Source: Branchiostoma floridae (lineage: Eukaryota; Chordata; Leptocardii; Amphioxiformes; Branchiostomatidae). From it: a stretch of DNA of 64,000 nt. The DNA lies in NCBI RefSeq assembly GCF_000003815.2, contig NC_049994.1, positions 10,975,736 through 11,039,735 of the forward strand, read 5' to 3'. The position numbers and the translations under genes are program-made. Positions 10,001 through 22,000 of the stretch are shown here, piece after piece. The notes under the pieces were generated by a model. The model ran no database searches. It was given only the letters and a program-made list of their open reading frames with translations, and had not been told where the DNA came from. Position 1 is the first letter of the stretch. Every line of letters begins with the position of its first letter.

Positions 10001-13000
10001 TAATTTTTCATGTACGTAACCTTGGAAAAATACAAAATGTCTGAAATGTTTCTATTACAAAGGTGACTCAAAAGTCAAAAGTTTTTGCATGTGATTTTTT
10101 TATGATTGTGAAGTAAAGCTCTTCCGACATGCAACATACACAAATCAAATCCACAGAATTAGATTTTAAGACAAATTTGGATCTGAAAATCCATGGTTTG
10201 TAGGTCTTAATTGAAGGTTATCATCGCTGCTCCAGCAATTTGGAAATGAAAGCCTATTGAGAATCCATTTATACCTTTTAGCTTCCTTGTCCCTATCAAA
10301 TTAGGGTTTTCAGAATAGTGCAGTGTTATAAAATGGCCCATTAAATGGGCAGGATGTTCTGAACTTGATATCGGATTGGCAAAGAAAAATGGCTAGACTT
10401 TGACATTGAGATGACACATTAACAAAAGCTTTTTTTGAGCTGCATTTTTACAAGAAATGATGATTCTAGAGGACACATTAATCTGGTGGGCTCAAGGAAA
10501 AAATCCGGTAGATGCATAGGAATTATTACCAGCCCCCATTATGTTGAAAAATACGGAAAGCCTGAGCAATGACAGGTAATCACACAGGCCAATAAGGGTG
10601 ATTCCAGTTGAGCTGGTCTCCCTTTATTTTACAGCTCATTTCAATCGGCTTATAGCCCTTCTTTGATGTCTCACAGACACCCTATATTGTGTCTCCGAAC
10701 AGAAATAGCTTTTGTAAGCTCAAGAGACGCTCGGTACATTATATTATCAGGTATTAAGGCATTCTCAGAGGTATTTGGCATTGAATTATAGGTGAAATGT
10801 ATTTTAAGATGTCTTCAGCGTGATATTTAGATAACTAAAATGTCCTTTGGTAATGTAGCATGCAAGAAGAGTGCAGCTGTGCTATGATATTCCTTCCCAT
10901 GCTTGTGGGGAATGTTCTTGCTGCTCAAGACTTAATGTCCCATATCGGATGACCACTTTCTTGCCATGCTTTTAAATGCCAAATCCTAAAAATATCACTG
11001 AATTTCCCCTGTGCCTGTCTCACCCCAAGGGGAACGGGATACTTGACTTATTTTTATGGTTTCAACTGCAAGCTGAAGCATCTAATTTGTCTCGTAGCGA
11101 GGATGAAGAATATGGATAGTTTGGTTTCTCCTTGGAGCTACGTGTAAATCAGCTGAGCTGAAGAATTTCTTGCCTTGAAGCGGAGGTATTAACATGCTAA
11201 CTCTGGTATTTCTGCTGATCTTCTGGCCGAACTTCAAGGCCCCACGGAATGCTAAACTTGGTGTCAGGGTCGAGAAAATATGGATGTTATCTGTAATGGA
11301 GGACATGGTCATGGACGCACAGTCCCACGCTAATAGTAGTAGGCATCCTTCCATCTACGCTAATATAGTGTAGTAATAAAACTAAACTGACAAAATTTCA
11401 AATAAAATAACATGCTTGTATTGTGTTTTCATCGATGTTGCCATTTTTTTGGCAAATTCAGAATATGGCCGAACCATTCAGTTTGGTTCGTGTAATCAGT
11501 CTGAGTATTTGAAAAAAAGATTGTTTTTCTACTTTGTGCCTTTGTTCACCTATTAATATAAAAGCTCGGGACCTAGGAATGTTTCTTAACATTATCGAAA
11601 ACGCAGTTGTTAAGGTATACATATATGGGTGCTGAGCCATGTTAGATCGCCGGCGTCGGAGAAAAGGCCTATCAGTTATGTGTCTAGATTGTAATCCTGT
11701 TTATCAAATTTGATATGATCAAGAAAGTGCGTGCCCAGACTCCAGATGGTGCAGTCGATACAGTACAATTTAATTAATACCTTGAGATTTCTGGTCAATT
11801 GAACTGTAGTCCCCTAACTTTCCTACCAATGTGATGATTGCACCATGTTGCATTATAAATCTAGTAGGATGAATTTTATTACATTGTAAGGGAATGCCTC
11901 GTTTTGTTTGTGAAGAAATTAAAGGTACAGGTTTAGAGCTTTGAGATATTTTGAGTTCGTTTTAGTTGCTTCTATTACCTTACCAAAATTTTATGCTGGT
12001 AAGAGTACTAAAAATGAAACCTTTTGAGGCAGTGGTTAAAAAAATCTATAGGTTGCAATGTCAAGTATATGGTACTTACTGTACAGTTACTTATCCTTTT
12101 CATCCCTGGCGAGACATAAGATTATGATTTTAACATGGTGTAAACATGATGCAGACCTATTACCATTTGCAAAAGACTATACATTTAGTTACTTGCAAGT
12201 CTTCTTTGTGCACAAGCTTTTTTTTTAATCACTGCAGCTAAGCTTGGCTTTGTAGGTAAATTTTTCTTTGTCTGACGCAACTGCTCAAGAATATGTTTAG
12301 TCAGCAATATGTCTATCTTGAAACACGAAACAGGTAGAGTGTCTGAAGGTATACTCCAGCTTGCCTCCCACGCAAGTATCTTAACAGAAGCCACATGTCT
12401 ATATGTAATGGTTGATATTTTTCTGAAATTGGTGTGTCCAAAACTTACCTCAGTTGAATCAAGATTGGTAATGTTTAGACTAGCTTTGGGCGTATACTAT
12501 CTACAGACTGTGTCTGAGATAAAGGATCAGCTTTCAGTGTCAAGTTGTGTGTTTGCATTGTGGCTCAAGGGCAATTAATTGGCATGGTTTTTGAGCTGAT
12601 TCAGCTTTAGATCACTGTCTGTTTTATATCTGCCCTGCCTTGTTTGATTAGATAGGCAACTTTTGTTTGGTCTAAGGAGCAGGAAGAGGCAGACTGTTTT
12701 TCACCTGCTTGGTACTGTGTGTTTGTGTCAACAGTAAGTCCTTCACCATCATGGTACCAAGGACATGTTTTTTTTTAACACACAGACAATTTTAGGGCAG
12801 GAAATATGTTTTTGCAATATGTGTCTCATGGTATTGAGCCTGTGGACTTTTTCTAACCTAGACCTTATTGTTAATGTTTTTTTCTTTTTTCAATCTAAAA
12901 AAATCTGCACCTTATAGGTACTAAGGTAGACATTTTGGGCTTGAAAGAGCTCATTCTTTTTTGAAGGTTTTTGTTCCATAGCCTAATTAAGGTGATGTTT

Positions 13001-16000
13001 GACATGTTTATTCGTTATCGCTGCAATCAAACACCTTGAAGGAAGTAGATATAGCTGTGAAGGACTAAGGCCTAATCTACACACAGTTTTACCGATATCT
13101 GTGGAGATGTCGGGAGAGATCTAGAACGTAGGGAGCCGGACACCCATGGCGCTTGCAGTCATAAACATATAGCGCAATTTTCCAAATGGCGTTATATGCT
13201 AATGAGCCTTCCCTAAGTTGGGAAGCATCTATACGCGTGCGAAGCTGTCAGGGACCCCTGCTAAGCTATCGGTAAGGTATTGTACGTATGGTCCGGACCT
13301 TTCGGGAGAAATTTTCCTGATATCGTAATGGCGATATAGTAGTTCCATCTAGACGATGAAAAAAAGCTGTCGGCGAGAGGTTGTAGGCTCGCCGATATCG
13401 GGAAAAACTGTGTGTAGATCGTGCCTTATCCCCAAAAGCAGTCGACCACCAGTATTTTGCATGTTCCTGTTCCATCATCAGGGCTCGAAATACTGGGTGC
13501 ATGTGCACCCAGGTGCACCCAAAATTGGAGCTGTGCACCCAATTATTTTCTGTGGGTGCACAGGGTGCACCCAAATATTTTCTTACGTTTATGTATATAA
13601 AGATATCAAAGTATACTAGTTTACATCATATTCTTGACATCTAAGTGTTAGAAAGATAATAAAAATGTCTGTCATGGTACTTGTTTAAGAATTTGATAGC
13701 TTGTAACTAAGTTTTATTATTAGGTTATCACTTTAATTTGAGTGGTGCACCCAAAAATCTTTTGGTGCACCCAATTTTTTAAGCTGGGTGCACCAGTGCA
13801 CCTAATCCCAAAAATGAATTTCGAGCCCTGATCATGTTTCACCTTTCAACTTACCTCCTGTAGGTCTGAACAAACCCCTACACAGGCGTCAGGCATGTCC
13901 ATCTGTGAAAACAAAGTGACTGTTGGTCATGTCAACAAAAGAACCAGTCGGGTTCAAAGTCTAGCGTGCCTTTTGTCTGCCTTGGTGCCCTCCGACCTCT
14001 ATGCCTTGTGCTCGTGACCCAGTGCAGACGTCCTTGTGCCACACAAAAGAAGCAACGAAAGAAGAATAAGAGACTGACAAATTTTTGAGTGCTGAAGTAT
14101 TTTGAGTCAGTACTCAGCAAAGTCTGGCACATCCCTGGAATGAAATATCAACACAAATTGCTCATTATATCGCGTCATGTAGTAAATATGATTATATGAT
14201 TTTGTGCTGAAAAGAATCAGGCATAACAAGTTATCTTGTGCTTTGCTTTGCATTAACTTAAGTCTGCCTTGTGAGTTAAGGCTTAGGGAGAGTGACTGAA
14301 GTTGATATAAAAGCTGGCCCAATCTTGAAGGAGTTAAGGAACGACCCAAAGGTCGATCAAAACACAGTAAGTTGCTGGGCAAACCAGTTGGCAGTGAACC
14401 TGAGTTGCATGCCAGAGAGGCGCCATTAAAGAGCTCTATAATTGCAGACAGTCTAGGAAGTGTATCACTCAAGGCATTGGAAGAAAGAGGAAGTCCTTGG
14501 TTTCCTTCGAACAAAACAATTGGCAAAGCTCTACTCTGTGTGGTGTATGTAAAAGGAGCTGATTGTAGTTTAGGCTTGGTGAATTGAATCACTTGTTAGA
14601 CAGATCTTTTGCTTCCATTTTGCAAACTGATAACCATGGTGAGGTAGATCTAAACACTGTTTTTCTCTTGGGCAAAGAATTAAACTCTTAAAAGAACTCT
14701 AACTCCAGTCAAGAGCTCTTTTGGCGACCTTTGACCCAGAGTAGCCAGTGGGCGTGAAACATAATCTACAAGCTTTAGTCAGGCCTGTCTGGAAATGCAG
14801 GATTGTAAAAAATGGGATAAACTTTCAGGTGGACTGCATCACTCAGCAAAGAAAGAATCTTACTGTTCCATACATGAAACGTTTTGGAGGTTGAAAGGCG
14901 TTTGCTGAGATTAAATCTTGCAGACAAATCTCTAGACTGTTCCCGTCGTTGATAACGCTCGCTTGTAAGATGTAGTTACAAAGGTTTTGACTACAAAGTC
15001 TTTGCAACATGTGAGGAGGAGGCTTAGATATATTGTCACATACCAAAGACCGAGTCGCATATTTGCAAGAGCTCTGAAAATGCTTCAAAATGAAGACATG
15101 TCAATTGATTTTCGACACGTCCATGACTAATACATGTGGGCGTTAGAACATACAAATACAACCTTACTTGTAATAATATGGATTTGATAGACATAAAACA
15201 GGATTGTAATTACATAGAAATTAGTAGAAAAAAAATAGGAACACTGGAGCTGGTAGTCATTTGGAAGGTGTGAAAAAATGTTGTTTGGCATTCTAAATTT
15301 AAAAAGATTGCACAACAGTGTAACCTCTGTCCCTGAATGTAGGCTTCTCATGTACTTGCACACCTCTTTACATCAGCGTATTTGCGTAAGTGTGTGATTT
15401 GCAATATTTACTCACCATCTAGCTGTGTTTGCAGTTGCAGTAAAACTAGCCAGGGGACTGGCATGTGTTACCATTAGTCTGGAAAGCTTGTTGGTATACA
15501 TTTGTACGTGTACATGTTCAATACAGCCAAGCCATGTTTAAATATAGATACTCGTGTAATGCGTTGTGTTGGCTTTGTTGCAAATGAAAGTCATGTGTTG
15601 AAAAGTCAATTTTCATTGAAATGTATTTGATGATCATCCAAAGTATTGTTGAATACGGAAAGTACTGTTGAATATAGGGGTGGGTACCAGTACAGGAAAT
15701 TCATATATCTATATCTATGCTCTTGGAAAGGATATGCCAATGGCAGCTTTTGTGTCATATAGATTGATAGAAGACTGGTCTGGAGTTGGAAAGAAAACAC
15801 CAACCTTTGTGCCTTGTAATTGATGTCTACATTTCAATTGTACATGACCCCAGTTGACAAGCCAGCAGTTCCTAAGATCAAAAAGGTTCCCACACAGGAG
15901 AAGGGGTCAAGAGTTTGTTACATGGACCCGGGCCAAGTTGTCTGAAGTTCAGTTTTCCCTTTGTTCTGTTAGCGCTAGCAGGGCTTGAAATACTACTTGC

Positions 16001-19000
16001 ATATGCAGGTTAGTGCAGGTAGAATTGGAGCTGTGCAGGTATTTTTGGTGTCTACCTGCACCTAACCTGCACTGGTCCATGTACTGGTTTTTATACGTAA
16101 ATGTTCTATGATGTAGGTGTGTATGGATTGTTATTAGGTGCATTGATAAAGTATGAAAGAAAAAATAGCAATACATGGTTCCTGAACAATTTATTTTTAG
16201 TATGATCTATACTTCCTAAATTCAGAGTGGTGCAGGTAAATCTTGTCTGGTGCAGGTAATTTTCAACGTTACCTGCACCAGTGCAGGTATGCAGAAAAAA
16301 GTATTTTGGGCCCTGTACTAGTATATAGATTAGGCATTCCAGGCCTGTTGCACTGGGAATTGGGGATATTCCTTGAGGTATAGATGGGTTGCCACTGTGT
16401 AATCACAGTGGGCAGTGGGTCTGTGGAATGCTTGTTAGTAAGGTAGGCAGGGTTCTAGCTAGGATAAAATTTGAGCGTAGTGGTAAAGGCGAGGGAGCGA
16501 AGCGACCAAGCTCGAGGGCGCGAAGCGCCCGAGGGGGGGGTTGGTGTGGAAGGGGGGGGTTTCCCCCCCTTCCACGGTATGGAGCTTTTGGAAAAATAGA
16601 ATTAACATTGGCCATTCTAAGGGACCTATAAATGGAAAATTGTTGTTTTCTCACTATGTGTTCTTAATGGGTAATTCTTATACTTTTGTATCTTGTCACT
16701 GTGTTACCCTTACAATTTAAAGGACCTTGTCACAAGATATCTTAACTCAGAAACAGAAACAAAAAAAAATAACAGGAAAACCTAGAAACAGGTACGTAAC
16801 ATCATTTTACAAAAAAGTTACTAGAGAGTCAAATCAAAGTTAAGTAATTTCAAAATTCTGCAATCATTTCTATGACAGTTATGTACATTTCGATGTTTGC
16901 TTAGACTTTCTCAATCAGTCAATGTTCTTCCATTTCCGTGCAATATTCAAAATACAGTATTCAATTTCATGGCAGTGGGAACAATGTTTCCAATACTTAA
17001 AAAAGAATGGCTACAACACACTGCCATAATCTTAAAATGTTAGATTGGGCCTTGATAAATATCATATATAATAGAGTAATGCATTTGACCTGTATATATG
17101 TAATCTATTCACAATTTGCTCTGAGTTACACATAGTTGCTTACATCCCAAGCCCAAAATAGACCATGACAGAAGAAGTGCACTGACTTTCTGTATTGAAA
17201 GACTAGCTACAAATATCAGCACCTAAGCCTCTCTGCATCTCTTGTTAATTAATTCTAGAAATTTAGTTAGAGAAAGAACACTGAACACACTTTACATTTT
17301 ACACCTCCCCCTACATGTCATATTGCATTGCTGATTCCTCTGCAGGCATTACGGGAAGATAGAAAGAAAACACGTTGCTTTGAGACCTGTGTAAATTGTG
17401 ACTCCAGTTGAAACTCATACACACCAAATATGGTTTAATGTATTCATCTAGTATGAGGCAGAGAAACATTCCCACGGTTTCCATACTCTTGGCTCCGCCC
17501 ACCAGACACTCCGGCACCCTGGCCTGCTGGCGGTAAAACTTTCCACAAAGGCTGAAAAAGTTAACTCCTCCCTTTTGGGGGCGTTGTCCAGTCAGGTTGT
17601 TACTTGTGGGGAGTGCTGACGGCATTTGGATTTTCCAAAACATCGGGTGGAACTGACAATAGATGATGATTAAATGACAATAAAAAGCGCCCAGAAAGCA
17701 TATATCTGATGGCAACAGTGCTCCAACTTTCTCAAAAATATTTCACATTATATATTGTTAGTTTAGTTTGACTTTCTACTTTGATAAAATGACGAAAAGT
17801 ATCTGCTATTGTGACAAACTTTCAACATCCTCCGAACAGCACAGCCAGATCGGGGTGTGTCAAGTGTCTGGGGGACAACTGTCAGATTATTTTTTTCGCC
17901 TCCATAAAAATGTTATTAATGGAGTTTAGTGGAGGCAGGCACGCAAGTTACGAGGAAAAAATTGTTGAGAATGGGGAGGAAACATATTTGTAGTTCNNNN
18001 NNNNNNNNNNNNNNNNNNNNNNNNNNNNNNNNNNNNNNNNNNNNNNNNNNNNNNNNNNNNNNNNNNNNNNNNNNNNNNNNNNNNNNNNNNNNNNNNTACA
18101 TTTTAGGGATTAAATTTTGTTTTGATTCTTTTGTTTAATCCACTATGCACACATGTATTGAACAATGATTCAATCTCATAGTTACGCTTTCCTTTTGGGG
18201 CGTATACTGCTCAAGTGCTAGGAAAATTGTCTAAGGAATGGAGCACTCAGCCACCATTTCTTGGTCGCTGGCGCCTGTTTATCTTCAACAGTTGTGGCGT
18301 TGAAAGCTCGGCCTAAATGTCGCTGTTGGAGCCATGATCACATGTAAAAAGTATGTGTAGTATGTCATCAGCCTGCAGCTATTGGTACCTTACTTACTAG
18401 TGCTGGAGAGATAGTATAGGTGTGGTAAACGTGCAAGTCTTTCATGCACAAAAAGAGAAGGCTCAATCATTCATATCAAAAGGTTCAACATGTGCATGAC
18501 CCAATCATTGAATCAAAGCAATAGGTGATGCCTCTAGGCTTTTTTTTGCAGAGTTTGTCTGAATGACTGGATTTGAAAAGCGATCCACAAAGACGCGGTG
18601 TTTGATGTTGTAGAAGACGTAAGGATTTTGCAGGCCCAAGAAAATCAATAGTGGTTACATGCTACCTCAGGTGTTATATAGATAGTGGGTTTTGAATGAC
18701 AATTGCTTGGCCATTTTATTCGTGATATAAACTGCAATTCTATACCCTTCTGTGTGCCCACCTGCCCAGGTTTTATCAGCATAGTGCAGGTGCAAAAGCA
18801 CTTGCCTAATGCACTATTTGTGATTTGCAATATCATGTATTATTCAACGTTTTCATTGGTCCTTAGAGGAGGCTATGTCTGGAGGTTTACTAAACAATCT
18901 TACCTAGTGTATCAGATACTTAGGAAGCTTAGAACCACCAAGGGAAGTAACCACCAGTCACTTTCACCATCTTCAATAAAATTTTGTAGGCAGGGTTACA

Positions 19001-22000
19001 ATGCTTGGAGGGGGCCATTACAGGTTTACATGCATATATTTTATGTACCACATTGGTATGCATATGCATACTGTACATAAATGATATTCTAACAGGTCCT
19101 GGGTTTGTAATTAAGGTCTGGTCCAAATAGAAGGTACTGAAGAGAACAGTCTTATATCCATGTTGATTGTTCCTTCAAAACTTGTGTTTTTGTACTTACA
19201 GTATTTAAATGTTATTTCTGCTGCTGTTTATTCAAATTCACTCAGACAGAGGTAATCACATGGTCTGTAGTACTGGTAGTTTGAAATGGACCTCCGTTTC
19301 TCTATAACAATAGTCTTGAAACAACCATACTTTTACATTACAATGTAGGAAGTTGTTACTCTTACTATCGTAGGTGTGTATTACGCTAGCCAGTTAACCA
19401 TGGAATCATCATGGCACATTTACCAGCTCTGTATTGATCCCTGGACAAATACATCTTCTCGAATATCTTATGTCAGTATCAGATGCAGAAGTCTAATCAG
19501 CTAAAACATCAACAGGACGGAAATGAAGATGAATGATGCCAGGCACAATAATGGCTTTGGCTCATCAGTCATCTTAATAGCAACTGCCTCAAGCAGACAC
19601 AGAGTCCCAAATAAGGTTTCCTGTTTGATTATCTGATTTTCTGGTCTGAAATATGAATGAATGTGGCATAAAAGTATGCCAGGCCCTTAAGAAGGCACGG
19701 AGATAGGTAATAATGTTTGTTATTGTCCATCAAACCCTGTTAGTCATGGTCGCGATGGTGTGCAATGCAATTGGAATGAATGAAATTTTATGCATGGGTC
19801 AATTTTGGAGAAACCTGGGGCAAAGTGAAAGATGGCAGTTGGCCAATTGTGAAATACTAAGTGAATGAAAATCGAAAAAAGGTGAGGCGGAACATGATTG
19901 AGTCTATATTCTACTTGAAATGAGATGGCCACTACTACAACTAGATTTAGGAGTGTAGAAGTACTGTATATAGGAAGGTATAGGATTTTTTTTTCAATTT
20001 ACCAGAGGTTTGCCCAAAATGACATCCATGTACAGTGCAGTAAGCATCATAGAGTCAAAAGGAAAATAGCATAATAGTCAAAACAACAAATGTAGAGACA
20101 GAACAGACGTTTTTATGTTTCACCACAAGCATCCCATACCCTTAGTGCAGGAAAGGTTATAGAATGACATACAGCAGGCCTCTGTGAGAAAAGCATTTTA
20201 GCCCTGGGTTGAACCATATGGATGCTGTCTGTGTTAGGATAATGGCCTCATGTATCTCAGCCAACATCCCATCAGCACCTTAGGACCTTACTCTTCTAGG
20301 TAATGGCTCATTTGTATAAGAAAATGAGACTTTTTCTTCCGAAAATATCCTCTTGACTTGCCATAAATCACGACGGTTCATTGACCGTACATGGCAGCTT
20401 GGAGAAATTGGGATTACAGGGAGTTAATGTTATATTAAGAATACATTTGAGGGCTTGAACTTTATCTGTAAGATATATCTACCGATAATTGCAGAATGGC
20501 TGGTAAAATTTGTAGGCAGTTTTGGCATGCCACCAGATGTGTTGGAATCTTCTTTCCGATCAGGGCTGTGCATGCAAGCTTGACGTTTTATTCATTATTG
20601 ATTATTCTAGTTTTAAGCCTCTGCCTTTGGGAGAGCAATAAGGTCTCATGAACTCAAATTATTGAAAATTCACCTTAACACCGTAGTCTGCCCCAAACCT
20701 GCCTGAAATCCCCTGCAGACAATTTCAGTTTCTTTACAAGCCTAGGCAGAATTTGACAAGCCTTGTCGACTCCTACATGTCCCGTTTACCGAATCCTTAC
20801 AGGGCAATTCCAGCCAAGGTGAATTGTCCGTGGACGTGCCTTCACATCTTGTAAATATCGTGGATTGGTTGTCCTGATGAACTGCCTCGTGCAGCCATTC
20901 CCCAAAGAATCCACTCTACATTCAAGATGAAGGAAAAGAAAGAGTGGCACTTGGAGTGCCTAGCTGGAATATGCATTAGTCTGACAGAGAAAGCACACTT
21001 CAATCATTGCAACGTGGCATGAATGGCCTCTTCATGCTGATTAATCTGACGGGACATTTTTCTGTTCTTTGTTGAGTGATGAAGGAATGTTTTCATCATT
21101 TTCATCTCAACTGGGTGTTTGTTTGTAGACTGGTAGGCTTCACTTTTGAGGAGGGTGCTCTGTTGGGTTGCCTTTTTTCGGATGCAAAACAGGGTACACT
21201 GTGGAGACCACACATTAGAAATATCTCTATTTACTGACTTGTGACACTAAGCAGTTTTCCTGGAGTCTAGCCCTTATCGAGCACATGCTGGTCTGCATAA
21301 ACAATCAAAGGTTGATGGCCTGGAGGAGGCCACTCTCAGCAGCTCACATGCGATTGTAATTTGGTGACAGTATTTGTGCTAATATTGGAGTGAATACAGT
21401 AAGATTGGTAAAGGGGTCTTAATGGGTAAACAAGGATCTTAGAAGAACTAAAATCTAAAGGTAAAATTTTCGTTTTAGAAGAAATCTGTTACTATTTTTT
21501 GTGGATTTTCAGTTAGACTTGGTGACAGCATTTGTGCTAATATTGGAGTAAATACAGTAAGATTGGTGAAAGGGTTTAAATGACTATTAGAAGAACTAAA
21601 ATCTAAAGTTAAAATATTTGTATAAGAAGAAATTGGTAACTATTTTTGCGGGTTTTCAGTCCGAAACTGAATAACCTGAGGGTATAAATTGATATTGATT
21701 GAGCGTATGCCCTAATTGAAAATCTCATTTTCCGTCATGTCAAATATTCCATGTCATTACTTGATTATCATATCGAAGATCATAATATCCTGATCATTGT
21801 AATAAAGTGAAGGCATTATTCTTCAAATACCCTTTCAAAACAACTGGTTTGGTCATTAAGGCACAAAAAGAATTTGGTAAAAATTCTTAGGACAGCATTG
21901 GCAATCTCTGTCTCCAAAATTCAGTTTGACAAATTTGAGCACAGCAAGATGGTTTTGAGGGCACGACCCATCAAATAAGTGGTCAACAAGGAAGAATAGT

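Noticed and set aside
14107-14592. 161-codon minus-strand open frame in CADM intron 1
   Set aside because: No recognisable motif, Ser/Leu-rich low-information composition, and the opposite strand is partly open too. Probably chance.
17311-17715. 134-codon minus-strand open frame
   Set aside because: Somewhat protein-like in the middle, but no family recognised, no splice partners, and it sits in an intron. Not enough to call.
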